Source of the DNA: an uncultured Eubacterium sp.
GTDB taxonomy: Bacteria; Bacillota; Clostridia; Lachnospirales; Lachnospiraceae
Assembly (NCBI GenBank): GCA_910584345.1
Contig: CAJTZX010000004.1
Location: 46,156 to 110,155 of the forward strand
Direction of reading: 5' to 3'
Length of the DNA: 64,000 nucleotides
Part shown: piece after piece, positions 1-9,004 of the stretch
Numbering within the stretch: position 1 is the first letter of the stretch
Layout: every line of letters begins with the position of its first letter
Program-made: the position numbers and the translations under genes
The notes under the pieces: model-generated
The model's database searches: none
Told to the model about the DNA's origin: nothing
Seen by the model: the letters and a program-made list of their open reading frames with translations, nothing else

Positions 1-2
1 TT

Positions 3-335
3 AGTGACGGGACAGTTGAAAAAATGGGATGGCTGCCTCAGGGAGGCTATCGGATTGGGATACGCAGCAGGCATGGGGTATATTATTATTATGCGCATTT
101 GGCTGAGTATGAAGAAGGAATTTCTGAAGGGACAAAGATTACGGCAGGACAGCTGCTTGGGTATATGGGAGATACCGGATACAGCGAAGTAGAAGGAACG
201 ACAGGAAATTTTCCGGTACACCTGCATTTTGGCATGTACCTGGATCTGGAAGGGCGAGGCGAGGTTAGCTTTAATCCATATTATTTGCTAAATATGCTTG
301 AGAAAAAGAAACTGAAATATGTGTTTAATAACTAA
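3..335 (+). CDS. M23-family metallopeptidase, C-terminal part (gene starts left of window)
   Basis: This is the end of an open frame that is already open at base 3, so the gene starts outside the window. The visible 110 residues match the second half of an LytM/M23 zinc peptidase domain: a YYYYAHL strand near residue 30 that carries the histidine of the HxH region neighbours, followed by a VHLHFG motif (HxH, zinc ligand and catalytic histidine). M23 enzymes cut peptidoglycan cross-links outside the membrane or act as degenerate activators; which applies here cannot be told because the first zinc-ligand motif lies outside. The protein ends soon after the domain with a lysine-rich tail. The next gene starts 39 bases downstream in the same direction. 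Confidence 0.8.
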   Translation, partial: SDGTVEKMGWLPQGGYRIGIRSRHGVYYYYAHLAEYEEGISEGTKITAGQLLGYMGDTGYSEVEGTTGNFPVHLHFGMYLDLEGRGEVSFNPYYLLNMLEKKKLKYVFNN

Positions 336-374
336 AAATAAAATTTAGAATTTAGATTAAAAAGGAGGCTTCGT

Positions 375-2423
375 ATGTCAGGGTTTTTGCCAATCTGCAG
401 AGAAGATATGGATGCGCAGGGCATCAGACAGCTGGATTTTGTTTATGTGACCGGAGATGCATATGTAGATCATCCGTCCTTTGGCCATGCAGTTATCAGC
501 CGTGTTTTGCAGGCACACGGATATAAGGTGGGAATTCTTGCACAGCCAGATTGGAAAGATCCGGGCAGTATTTCAGCCCTGGGTGAACCAAGGCTTGGCT
601 TTTTGGTTACAGCCGGAAATATGGACTCCATGGTGAACCATTATAGTGTATCAAAAAAACGGCGCAGTATGGACGCATATACGCCTGGCGGTATCATGGG
701 AAAGCGTCCGGATTATGCGACCGTTGTTTACTGTAAGCTGATACGAAGTGTATATAAACAAATTCCAATTATTATCGGTGGCATTGAGGCATCTTTACGA
801 AGGCTTGGGCATTACGATTATTGGGCTGATAAAGTGAAACGTTCTGTGCTGTTGGATTCCGGTGCGGATTTGCTTAGTTATGGAATGGGAGAAAAGAGTA
901 TTGTCGAGATTGCGGATGCGCTTGACGCTGGGATACATGTATCAGATATTTCGTTTGTAAACGGGACGGTATTTCGCACAAAGGATTATGAGCTGGCTTC
1001 TGAGGACGCGCTGCAGCTGCCATCCTTTGATCAGATACGGATGGATAAGAGACAATATGCAAAAAGTTTTTATATGCAGTACTGCAATACAGATCCGTTT
1101 AGCGGGAAACGTTTGTACGAGACATATAAAGGCGGCTTATACGTCGTACAAAATCCCCCGGCAAAACCACTGAGTCAGATGGAAATGGATGATGTGTATG
1201 AGCTTCCATATATGCGTACGTATCATCCATCTTATGAGGCAGCAGGCGGGGTACCGGCGATTCGGGAAATACGATTTAGTCTGGTCAGCAGCCGCGGGTG
1301 TTTTGGAGGATGTAATTTTTGTGCACTTACCTTTCACCAGGGGAGGATTATTCAGAGCAGAAGTCACGCATCCATATTAAAAGAAGCCGAAATACTAACA
1401 CACGAGCCGGATTTTAAAGGGTATATTCATGACGTGGGCGGACCGACTGCCAATTTCAGGCATCCGGCATGTGATAAACAGCTGATAAAAGGAGCATGTA
1501 CAAACAGACAGTGTTTATTTCCTTCGCCATGTAAAAACCTGAAAGCAGATCATCGGGATTATATGGAACTGTTACGTAAGCTGCGCAGTCTGCAAGGCGT
1601 GAAAAAGGTGTTCATTCGATCCGGCATTCGGTTCGACTATTTGATTTATGACAAAGACCAAAGATTTTTAAGGGAGCTGTGTGAGTACCATGTCAGTGGA
1701 CAGCTGAAAATTGCACCTGAACATATATCCGATACTGTGCTGCAAAAAATGGGGAAGCCTCCGGTAGAAGTTTATAAAAAATTTGTACATTCTTATGAAA
1801 ATATGAATGCAAAAATTGGAAAGGAACAGTATTTGGTTCCCTATCTGATGTCTTCTCATCCAGGTTCCGGATTAAAAGAAGCAGTTGAACTTGCAGAATT
1901 TTTACGCGATATGGGATATACGCCGCAGCAGGTGCAGGATTTTTATCCGACGCCATCTACGATTTCGACTTGTATGTATTATACAGGATTGGACCCTCGG
2001 ACTATGGAGCCGGTTTTTGTTTCTGTAAATCCGCATGAAAAAGCAATGCAGCGGGCACTGATACAATATCGCAATCCGAAAAATTATGATTTGGTTCGAG
2101 AAGCTCTTGTAAAAGCTGGCCGGACAGATTTAATCGGAGATGATAAAAAGTGTCTGATCGGGGCGCGTAATTACGCGAAATTAAGAGAAGAGCAACGAAA
2201 TAAAGACAAACGAAAACAAAAAGCAGGAAGCATAAATAAAAATGAACGAAAACGTAAAGAAGAACAAGTGATAAAAGGCAAACGAAAGCATCAAGAGAAG
2301 CAAGCATCCAAAGGCAAACGAAAGCATCAAGAGAAGCAGGTATCCAAAGGCAAACATAAAGGATCAGGAGCTACCATAAAGGCGGGACAAGCATATGAAA
2401 CAAATGGAAATAGGGGAAAATGA
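375..2423 (+). CDS. YgiQ-type radical SAM protein
   Basis: The 682-residue product matches the YgiQ family of radical SAM proteins (UPF0313), whose reaction is not established. The radical SAM cluster motif is seen as C309, C313 and C316 (CFGGCNFC, a CxxxCxxC), followed by the typical Cys-rich CTNRQCLFPSPC segment. The N-terminal part (PGGIMGKRPDYAT, GGIEASLRRLGHYDYW) is also characteristic of the family. The start follows AAAGGAGG at about 362-369. The last 60 residues are a Lys/Gln/His-rich tail built partly from a 12-residue duplicated unit and are probably disordered. The 3' end overlaps the next gene by 29 bases, so the two are likely co-transcribed. Confidence 0.88.
   Translation: MSGFLPICREDMDAQGIRQLDFVYVTGDAYVDHPSFGHAVISRVLQAHGYKVGILAQPDWKDPGSISALGEPRLGFLVTAGNMDSMVNHYSVSKKRRSMDAYTPGGIMGKRPDYATVVYCKLIRSVYKQIPIIIGGIEASLRRLGHYDYWADKVKRSVLLDSGADLLSYGMGEKSIVEIADALDAGIHVSDISFVNGTVFRTKDYELASEDALQLPSFDQIRMDKRQYAKSFYMQYCNTDPFSGKRLYETYKGGLYVVQNPPAKPLSQMEMDDVYELPYMRTYHPSYEAAGGVPAIREIRFSLVSSRGCFGGCNFCALTFHQGRIIQSRSHASILKEAEILTHEPDFKGYIHDVGGPTANFRHPACDKQLIKGACTNRQCLFPSPCKNLKADHRDYMELLRKLRSLQGVKKVFIRSGIRFDYLIYDKDQRFLRELCEYHVSGQLKIAPEHISDTVLQKMGKPPVEVYKKFVHSYENMNAKIGKEQYLVPYLMSSHPGSGLKEAVELAEFLRDMGYTPQQVQDFYPTPSTISTCMYYTGLDPRTMEPVFVSVNPHEKAMQRALIQYRNPKNYDLVREALVKAGRTDLIGDDKKCLIGARNYAKLREEQRNKDKRKQKAGSINKNERKRKEEQVIKGKRKHQEKQASKGKRKHQEKQVSKGKHKGSGATIKAGQAYETNGNRGK
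2274..2356 (+). repeat. 36-bp tandem repeat in the ygiQ-like 3' end
   Basis: Two adjacent 36-bp copies (2274-2309 and 2310-2345) differ at only two or three positions and are followed by a partial third copy. They keep the reading frame and encode a repeated KGKRKHQEKQxS unit. This looks like a slippage or duplication product in a low-complexity tail. Confidence 0.85.
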
Positions 2424-3450
2424 AGCCGGACAGCGCATTGATAAGTATTTGAAGAAACTGCTACCATATGCAGAAAGTAGTTTCATTTATAAAATGCTTA
2501 GAAAAAAGAATATTGTATGGAATGGAAAAAAGGCAGAAGGTTCCGTTCATCTTGCGGTAGGAGATATTGTGACTCTTTATTTGTCGGACGAAACGCTTAA
2601 AAAATTCAGTGCTGATAAAACTTTTTGGATTCTACCAGAAAATAAAAGAAAAAGTTTTCCAGACTTACAGGTACTTTATGAGGATGCAGATATTTTAATC
2701 GTAAATAAACCGGCAGGTATCCTTTCACAAAAAGCAGTTTCATCGGATGTATCTGCCAATGAATGGATCATTCAATATTTACTGGATACAGGAGCAGTCA
2801 CACAACAGACACTAAAAACGTTCCATCCGTCTGTCTGTAACCGTCTGGATCGAAATACATCCGGCATACTTATTGCAGGAAAGACACTGCATGGTCTGCA
2901 AAAAATGTCTGCACAGCTGAAAGAACGTTCTTTGAAAAAATATTACCGCTGTATTGTGGCAGGTATATTAACAAAAGAACAGCATTTAAAAGGTTTTTTA
3001 TATAAGGATACAAATAAAAATAAAGTCGAAATTTATCAAATAAAGGATTTAAACAAAAAGGATTTAAGCAAAAAGGATTTAAATAAAAAGGATTTTTACA
3101 AAAAGGATTTGAATAAAAACAGGAGAAATTTGCACAAGGACAGCCAATATATAGAAACAGAATATCGGCCGCTTGGATACGGTAAGGACTATACGATGTT
3201 AGAAGTCCATTTGATTACAGGACGTTCCCATCAGATACGTGCACATCTCGCATCAATTGGTCATCCGATTGCGGGGGATCCGAAATATGGAGACCGGGAA
3301 TGGAATCAGAAATATTGCTCTAAAACGGGGTTGAATTATCAGCTGTTACACGCTTATCGGGTCGTACTGGAAAACGGACAGGAAATAGTGGCGCCTTTAC
3401 CGGAACAGTTCTCTTTGTTTAAGATACAAAAAAATCAGATAAAATATTAA
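2395..3450 (+). CDS. RluA-family pseudouridine synthase with repeat insertion
   Basis: The 351-residue protein has an N-terminal S4 RNA-binding domain (about residues 1-70) and an RluA-type catalytic domain. The catalytic aspartate is D152 in NRLDRNTSG, and GRSHQIRAHL near the C-terminus is a family signature. It isomerises uridine to pseudouridine in rRNA or tRNA; the target base cannot be read from sequence, although RluC/RluD types with S4 domains act on 23S rRNA. An inserted stretch at residues 217-241 consists of five KDLNK-like units and probably forms a charged loop between strands. The start overlaps the upstream gene, with AAAGGCGGGA as a possible ribosome site. Confidence 0.88.
   Translation: MKQMEIGENEAGQRIDKYLKKLLPYAESSFIYKMLRKKNIVWNGKKAEGSVHLAVGDIVTLYLSDETLKKFSADKTFWILPENKRKSFPDLQVLYEDADILIVNKPAGILSQKAVSSDVSANEWIIQYLLDTGAVTQQTLKTFHPSVCNRLDRNTSGILIAGKTLHGLQKMSAQLKERSLKKYYRCIVAGILTKEQHLKGFLYKDTNKNKVEIYQIKDLNKKDLSKKDLNKKDFYKKDLNKNRRNLHKDSQYIETEYRPLGYGKDYTMLEVHLITGRSHQIRAHLASIGHPIAGDPKYGDREWNQKYCSKTGLNYQLLHAYRVVLENGQEIVAPLPEQFSLFKIQKNQIKY
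3043..3117 (+). repeat. 15-bp x5 tandem repeat inside the pseudouridine synthase gene
   Basis: Five 15-bp copies of an aaggatttaaacaaa-like unit run without gaps from 3043 to 3117. The unit length is a multiple of three, so copy-number change would alter loop length without breaking the frame. Copies differ at one to three bases. Confidence 0.9.
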
Positions 3451-3502
3451 GATAAAAAACAGAAAAAATAGTATAGGTAAATGCAGCTTCAAGGAGAAAG
3501 TT

Positions 3503-4036
3503 ATGGCGACATGGAATTCGCGCGGCCTGCGTGGCTCTGCGTTAGAAGAGTATATTAATCGGACAAATGAAAAATATCTAGAGCATGGCCTTGCACTGAT
3601 TCAGAAAATACCAACACCGATTACTCCGATGAAAATAGACAAACTGACCCGCCATATTACACTTGCCTACTTCGATCAAAAAAGTACGGTGGACTATATC
3701 GGCGCTGTCCAGGGGATTCCGATTTGTTTTGATGCAAAAGAATGTCATACGGATACCTTTCCTCTTCAAAATATTCATGAACATCAGGTTGTTTTTATGG
3801 AAAATTTTGAAAAGCAGGGAGGGATTGCTTTTTTTCTGATTTTGTATTCTGCACGGGAAGAGTTTTATTATCTGCGTTTTGTAAAGCTGTTAGAGTTTTG
3901 GAAAAGAATGCAAAATGGCGGAAGAAAAAGCTTTCGTTATGAAGAATTAGAACCGGATTTTATTTTTCGATCGTCTGGTGGAGTATTGGTGCCATATTTG
4001 GATGAGATTCAGAAGGATTTATTGTTAAGAGATTGA
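3503..4036 (+). CDS. recU: Holliday junction resolvase RecU
   Basis: The 177-residue product matches RecU, the Firmicute Holliday junction resolvase that cuts four-way junctions made in recombination and chromosome segregation. Visible family features are the start (NSRGLRGSALEEYINRTN), the nuclease-core DYIGAVQG and FDAKEC (D and E-x-K metal-binding type residues), FPLQNIHEHQ, and the C-terminal NGRKSFRYEEL. Length is close to that of the Bacillus protein. AAGGAG lies 8 bases before the ATG. In many Firmicutes recU sits beside a penicillin-binding protein gene; that is not so here. Its stop codon lies inside the -35 box of the his promoter. Confidence 0.9.
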   Translation: MATWNSRGLRGSALEEYINRTNEKYLEHGLALIQKIPTPITPMKIDKLTRHITLAYFDQKSTVDYIGAVQGIPICFDAKECHTDTFPLQNIHEHQVVFMENFEKQGGIAFFLILYSAREEFYYLRFVKLLEFWKRMQNGGRKSFRYEELEPDFIFRSSGGVLVPYLDEIQKDLLLRD

Positions 4037-4061
4037 CAAACTTGTGCCTTTCTTTTATAAT
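4033..4061 (+). promoter_or_regulatory. Consensus sigma-A promoter of the his operon
   Basis: TTGACA at 4033-4038 and TATAAT at 4056-4061 are separated by exactly 17 bases, a perfect sigma-A promoter. The -35 box overlaps the recU stop codon. Transcription would start near 4068, giving a leader of about 150 bases before hisZ. The leader contains a small hairpin (GTTTTC-ACGA-GAAAAC, 4175-4190). I saw no T-box motif and no histidine-rich leader peptide. Confidence 0.85.
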
Positions 4062-4220
4062 AAAAACAATTTTTGCTTTGCCGCATTACTGCATGAAAGC
4101 GTTTATGATGGCTTGGCATATAAAAAATGACTATACAAATGAGGGAAAAAACCGTATACTAAAATATAGGCTGCGTTTTCACGAGAAAACAAACAATAAC
4201 ATAAATCAAGGAGCAGACAA

Positions 4221-5432
4221 ATGAAACAGCATTTACTGCATACCCCGGAAGGTGTCAGAGATATCTATCAGGGAGAATGCGAAAAGAAACTATATCTGGA
4301 AGATAAATTACACAATATATTAAAAACTTATGGCTATCATCCAATTCAGACACCGTCTTTTGAATTTTTTGATATTTTTGGGAAAGAGGTCGGTACGACA
4401 AAGTCGAAAGATTTATATAAGTTTTTTGACCGGGAGGGCAATACGCTCGTACTTCGTCCGGATATCACGCCTTCGATTGCACGCGTAGCGGCAAACTATT
4501 TTATGGAAGAATCCATGCCGATCCGTTTTTGCTATAAAGGGAATACGTTTATCAATACAGGGAGTTTGCAGGGACGTCTGAAAGAAAACACGCAGTTAGG
4601 AGCGGAGCTCATTGGTGATAATACGGTGGATGCTGATGCAGAGATTTTATCGATGGTGGTAGAATGCCTGCTTCATGCAGGCTTAAAGGAATTTCAATTA
4701 AGTGTCGGGCATGTAGGTATTTTGCAGGGAATGATGGAAGCGGCGGGCTTTGATGAAGAGGAAGAAGATATTTTATGTGATCTAATCAGCAATAATAACT
4801 TTTTTGGAGTCGAAAGCTTTATCGAAGCCAGACATCTGGATGAAGGGTTAAAACGTCTGTTTGGTGTAATTGGCAGGCTCTATCAGTCTGCAGAAGAATT
4901 TCAGGCGGTCCGTGCGGCAGCAGGGAACTATCCAAAGATTCAGGCAGCAATGGAACATTTGGAAAAGCTGCAGTCATTGTCCCTGCTTTATGGGATTGAT
5001 AAATATATCAGCTTTGAGCTTGGTGTGATGAGCAGCTATAAATATTACTCCGGCATTATCTTTCATGGATATACATTTGGAAGTGGTGAACCGATCGTAA
5101 AAGGCGGCAGGTATGACCGTTTGTTAAAGCATTTTGGCAAAGATGCGCCAGCTATTGGATTTGTAATTGTGACAGATCAGCTTATGGCAGCACTGTCCAG
5201 GCAGCATATTGATACGCCGATGGAACACCTTGGTCAGCTGGTTGTATATGATGAAGCGCATCGGGAAGACGCAGTGATTTATGCAAGGAAGCAGCGGGCA
5301 GCCGGATGCAGTGTGGAATTGATTTTAAAAGTGTCCGGGCGGACAAATGCAGATTATGAAGCATATGCGAAACGCAGACAGATTGCAAGAGTACAGTTTA
5401 TGGATGGAAACGAACCAGTCAAAATGTTTTGA
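4221..5432 (+). CDS. hisZ: ATP phosphoribosyltransferase regulatory subunit HisZ
   Basis: The 403-residue protein resembles histidyl-tRNA synthetase without being a full synthetase: it starts HTPEGVRDIYQGEC and has the class II motif 2 region TLVLRPDITPSIARV and GGRYDRLLKHFG. In bacteria with a short HisG, HisZ is the allosteric partner that completes ATP phosphoribosyltransferase, the first step of histidine synthesis. The short hisG follows 24 bases downstream, which supports this assignment over HisS. AAGGAG lies 9 bases before the ATG. Confidence 0.93.
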   Translation: MKQHLLHTPEGVRDIYQGECEKKLYLEDKLHNILKTYGYHPIQTPSFEFFDIFGKEVGTTKSKDLYKFFDREGNTLVLRPDITPSIARVAANYFMEESMPIRFCYKGNTFINTGSLQGRLKENTQLGAELIGDNTVDADAEILSMVVECLLHAGLKEFQLSVGHVGILQGMMEAAGFDEEEEDILCDLISNNNFFGVESFIEARHLDEGLKRLFGVIGRLYQSAEEFQAVRAAAGNYPKIQAAMEHLEKLQSLSLLYGIDKYISFELGVMSSYKYYSGIIFHGYTFGSGEPIVKGGRYDRLLKHFGKDAPAIGFVIVTDQLMAALSRQHIDTPMEHLGQLVVYDEAHREDAVIYARKQRAAGCSVELILKVSGRTNADYEAYAKRRQIARVQFMDGNEPVKMF

Positions 5433-5456
5433 TGGATATGGATGGAGATAAGATTT

Positions 5457-6125
5457 ATGGAAGAAAACAGATATTTGACATTTGCTCTTGGCAAAGGCAG
5501 GCTTGCCAAAAAGACATTGGCGCTGTTTGAAAAAATCGGTATTACCTGTGAAGAAATGAAAGATAAAGATACAAGAAAGCTGATTTTTGTGAATGAAGAA
5601 GAAAAAATGCGCTTTTTTTTGTCAAAAGGACCAGATGTGCCGACTTATGTGGAATATGGCGCTGCGGATATCGGAATCGTTGGAGAAGATACGATATTAG
5701 AAGAAAACCGTAAGATTTTTGAAGTGCTGGATCTTGGATTTGGCAAGTGCAGGATGTGTGTCTGCGGGCCCAATGAGGCAGGGGAGCTTTTGCAGAAACG
5801 GGAATGGATCCGGGTAGCTTCCAAGTATCCGAGAATTGCAAAAGATTATTTTTATAATAAAAAACATCAGACGGTAGAAATTATTAAATTAAACGGATCT
5901 ATTGAACTAGCTCCGATCGTGGGTTTGTCAGAGGTGATTGTGGATATTGTAGAAACCGGTTCCACACTGCGTGAAAACGGGCTGCAGGTGTTGGAAGAAG
6001 TCTGTCCGCTGTCTGCCAGAATGGTTGTCAATCCGGTCAGTATGAAAATGGAACATGAACGCATCACCAGGCTGATTGCTCTTTTAAAAGAAGAGCTGAG
6101 CAAAGAAACGATTGAGACGAGATAA
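5457..6125 (+). CDS. hisG: ATP phosphoribosyltransferase catalytic subunit, short form HisG
   Basis: The product condenses ATP with PRPP to start histidine synthesis. At about 222 residues it is the short type that lacks the C-terminal regulatory domain and needs HisZ. Recognisable parts are TFALGKGRLAKKTLALFEKIG at the start, YGAADIGIVGEDTI, and ELAPIVGLSEVIVDIVETGSTLRENGL-type PRPP-binding region. An ATG at 5442 is in frame, but GGAGAT at 5444-5449 sits 7 bases before the ATG at 5457, so the latter is preferred and aligns with the family start. Confidence 0.93.
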   Translation: MEENRYLTFALGKGRLAKKTLALFEKIGITCEEMKDKDTRKLIFVNEEEKMRFFLSKGPDVPTYVEYGAADIGIVGEDTILEENRKIFEVLDLGFGKCRMCVCGPNEAGELLQKREWIRVASKYPRIAKDYFYNKKHQTVEIIKLNGSIELAPIVGLSEVIVDIVETGSTLRENGLQVLEEVCPLSARMVVNPVSMKMEHERITRLIALLKEELSKETIETR

Positions 6126-6143
6126 AACAGGGAGTGAATAGCA

Positions 6144-7439
6144 TTGAAAATTGTAAAACTGACAAAAGAAACGACGAAAAATTTATTGGAAGAGCTGCTG
6201 CAAAGAAGTCCGAACAGCTATGGTGAGTATGAAAGCCGGGTTAATGAGATTATTGAAAATGTTCGGGCCAAACGGGATGAGGCAGTGTTTGACTATACGA
6301 AACGTTTTGATGGGGCACAGATTTGTGCAGAAAATATTTTGGTTACAAAAGATGAGATTCAGAAAGCTTATGAACAAGTGGATCCGTCTTTACTTAAGGT
6401 CATTCGTGCAGCGCTTGTGAATATCAGAAGCTTTCATGAAAAGCAGCGTCAGCAGTCCTGGTTTGCTTCTGAGGAAAATGGAATATTATTGGGACAAAAA
6501 ATTACGCCTTTAAAAACGGCCGGTGTGTATGTTCCTGGCGGCAAAGCAGTATATCCGTCCTCGGTACTGATGAATATCGTTCCGGCGAAGGTGGCCGGTG
6601 TAGATCGGATTATTATGACTACGCCGCCGGATCAGAATGGGGACGTCTGTCCGTCTACGTTAGTCGCTGCAAAAGAAGCAGGTGCGGATGAAATTTACAA
6701 AGTCGGAGGTGCACAGGCGATTGCGGCGATGGCATTTGGTACACAGAGCATACCGCAGGTAGACAAGATTGTGGGACCGGGAAATATTTATGTGGCGCTT
6801 GCAAAAAAAGCAGTGTTTGGTTATGTCAGCATTGATTCTATTGCGGGCCCAAGCGAGATTTTAGTATTGGCGGATGAAACGGCAAATCCGGTATATGCCG
6901 CTGCGGATTTGCTTTCACAGGCAGAGCATGATGAGATGGCTTCTGCCATACTCATTACGACTTCGATGGAACTTGCACAGAAGGTTTCGAAAGAAACAGA
7001 CCGGTTTTTAGAAAAGCTATCACGCAAAGAGATTATTCAAAAATCTCTGGATCGTTACGGGTACATTTTAGTAGCAGAAAGTATGGATGAGGCAATACAG
7101 GCTGCAAATGAAATTGCCTCGGAACATTTGGAAATACTTACAAAAGATCCGTTTGAGACGATGACGAAAATAAGAAATGCCGGGGCTATATTTGTAGGCC
7201 CATACAGCAGCGAGCCATTAGGAGATTACTTTGCAGGACCAAATCATGTACTGCCGACAAATGGCACAGCTAGATTTTTCTCAGCGTTGAGCGTGGACGA
7301 TTTTATTAAAAAATCAAGTATTATTTCTTATTCCAGGGAGGCGTTGGAGCCGGTTTACAAAGATATTGTACAGTTTGCACAATCCGAACAGCTGACGGCA
7401 CATGCAAACTCCATCAAGGTGCGCTTTGAAGACCAATGA
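6144..7439 (+). CDS. hisD: Histidinol dehydrogenase
   Basis: HisD catalyses the last two steps of histidine synthesis, oxidising L-histidinol to L-histidine with NAD and zinc. The 431-residue length is typical. Seen motifs include PLKTAGVYVPGGKA, KVGGAQAIAAMAFGT, the DSIAGPSEILV segment, the QAEHDEMA catalytic/zinc region and GPNHVLPTNGTARF. The start codon is TTG at 6144, with GGGAG about 9 bases upstream; no in-frame ATG fits the family N-terminus. It follows hisG by 18 bases and is part of the same operon. Confidence 0.94.
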   Translation: MKIVKLTKETTKNLLEELLQRSPNSYGEYESRVNEIIENVRAKRDEAVFDYTKRFDGAQICAENILVTKDEIQKAYEQVDPSLLKVIRAALVNIRSFHEKQRQQSWFASEENGILLGQKITPLKTAGVYVPGGKAVYPSSVLMNIVPAKVAGVDRIIMTTPPDQNGDVCPSTLVAAKEAGADEIYKVGGAQAIAAMAFGTQSIPQVDKIVGPGNIYVALAKKAVFGYVSIDSIAGPSEILVLADETANPVYAAADLLSQAEHDEMASAILITTSMELAQKVSKETDRFLEKLSRKEIIQKSLDRYGYILVAESMDEAIQAANEIASEHLEILTKDPFETMTKIRNAGAIFVGPYSSEPLGDYFAGPNHVLPTNGTARFFSALSVDDFIKKSSIISYSREALEPVYKDIVQFAQSEQLTAHANSIKVRFEDQ

Positions 7440-7526
7440 TTTGCGAAGAAATGACAATAATCATGGAATTTAAATAGTTGATTTAGAAATGAATAAGGAT
7501 TTAAGGAACATCATGGTTAAGAAAAC

Positions 7527-7556
7527 ACGAATTTTGAAAATACGAATCTTGAAAAT
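7527..7556 (+). repeat. 15-bp direct repeat between hisD and hisIE
   Basis: Two adjacent copies (7527-7541, 7542-7556) of acgaattttgaaaat differ at one base. They lie in an AT-rich 184-base gap that shows no clear promoter or terminator to me. Confidence 0.75.
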
Positions 7557-7623
7557 TTAAATTAAGAAAACAAAGATTAGTTTATAATAATTGATAGAAA
7601 TAATTGATAGAAAGGTTTGTGCT

Positions 7624-8904
7624 ATGGAACAGAAAATATTAGCGGCTACGTTATATTTAAAAGACGGAGTGCCCGTAAAGGGGCCGGATGATCTGACTCC
7701 TGCAGGAGATTTGAACTTTCTTGCAAAAGTATATAATGATGGCGGCATTGATAAAATATTTGTATTTGATTTGTCAAACGACGATCAGGAACATGAAAAA
7801 AATATACATGTGATCAGGGAATTAAATCGGCTGATAGAAATACCGACTTGCGGCGGGGGAAATGTAAACCGGCTGGAAGATATAAAAAAACTATTGTATG
7901 CAGGGTGTAAACAAGTGTTGATTAACGGTTCCAAGTCGTATTGCTTTGCGCTGGTGGATGAGGCATCTTCCCGATTTGGGCATGAAAAAATACTTGTATC
8001 TGTGAAAAACATAGATTTTGTTTTTAAACATAAAGAAGTTATCAAAGAAAAGATTCATGAAATGCTTGTTATGGAGCCTAAAATGCTGGATTCCATCGAA
8101 AATCTGACAGATACGCAGTATGTCGCACTCTGTGAAAAAAACGATTTGGAGCATATGTTAAATATTTTGCAGCGTGAACATTCCCGCGGCATTTACGGTT
8201 CGTTTTTAAATGACGTTGAAATCAATGCCATGGAGCTAAAATCAACACTTTCTGCGCATGGCATTAAAATGGATAATTTTGAGCCTGCATTAAAATGGAA
8301 TGATTTTAAACTAAACGCGCATGGGCTGATTCCTGTAATTGCGCAGGATTACCGTACAGGCAAGGTACTGATGTTAGCCTATATGAATGAAGAAGCCTTT
8401 AACAAAACGATTACTACCGGAAAAATGACCTATTACAGCAGAAGCCGCAAAGAACTTTGGATGAAAGGCGCTACTTCTGGAAATATTCAGTATGTGAAAG
8501 TACTGACCGCGGACTGTGATAAAGACACGATTCTTGCAAAAGTATCCCAAGTAGGCGTAGCCTGTCACACAGGGCAGTACAGTTGTTTTCACAATGAGAT
8601 CGTACATAAGGAATATATTGAACGGAATCCTCTGAAAGTCTTTGAAGATGAATACGCGATTATTCATGACCGTAAAATCCATCCGAAAGAAGGCTCTTAT
8701 ACAAATTATCTGTTTGATAAAGGATTGGATAAGATACTGAAAAAGGTTGGGGAAGAAGCGACAGAAATTGTAATTGCAGCGAAAAATCCGGACGCAGAAG
8801 AGATAAAATATGAAGCGGCTGATTTTCTGTATCATTTGATGGTATTAATGGTAGAAAAAGGATTGACCTGGGAAGATATTACAGGAGAGCTTTCACAGCG
8901 TTAA
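7624..8904 (+). CDS. hisIE: HisIE bifunctional protein with N-terminal degenerate HisA/HisF-like domain
   Basis: The C-terminal half carries HisI (phosphoribosyl-AMP cyclohydrolase; SRSRKELWMKGATSGN, DCDKDTIL, ACHTGQYSCFH zinc cysteines) and HisE (phosphoribosyl-ATP pyrophosphatase; KVGEEATEIVIAAKN, EAADFLYHLMVL). These are steps two and three of histidine synthesis. The first ~215 residues resemble a HisA/HisF barrel start (YLKDGVPVKG, PTCGGGNVNRLEDIKKLLYAGCKQVLING), but the HisA catalytic aspartate position in the first strand reads AATLYL and later barrel strands are hard to recognise, so it is probably not a working isomerase. An upstream in-frame TTG at 7591 is possible; ATG 7624 with AAAGG at 7611-7615 is preferred, giving 426 residues. 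Confidence 0.88.
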   Translation: MEQKILAATLYLKDGVPVKGPDDLTPAGDLNFLAKVYNDGGIDKIFVFDLSNDDQEHEKNIHVIRELNRLIEIPTCGGGNVNRLEDIKKLLYAGCKQVLINGSKSYCFALVDEASSRFGHEKILVSVKNIDFVFKHKEVIKEKIHEMLVMEPKMLDSIENLTDTQYVALCEKNDLEHMLNILQREHSRGIYGSFLNDVEINAMELKSTLSAHGIKMDNFEPALKWNDFKLNAHGLIPVIAQDYRTGKVLMLAYMNEEAFNKTITTGKMTYYSRSRKELWMKGATSGNIQYVKVLTADCDKDTILAKVSQVGVACHTGQYSCFHNEIVHKEYIERNPLKVFEDEYAIIHDRKIHPKEGSYTNYLFDKGLDKILKKVGEEATEIVIAAKNPDAEEIKYEAADFLYHLMVLMVEKGLTWEDITGELSQR

Positions 8905-9004
8905 ATGCTAAGTAATTTTACAACAGCATTAAAAAAATGGAATAGCAAGAACCTGTCTGCATAAAATATAACAAGTAAAACAGATTTGATTTTAGGAGTT
9001 ATCT

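Noticed and set aside
4062..4220. Possible T-box or histidine leader before hisZ
   Set aside because: I looked for a conserved T-box core, an antiterminator and a run of histidine codons and found none; only a small hairpin and a plain promoter were seen.
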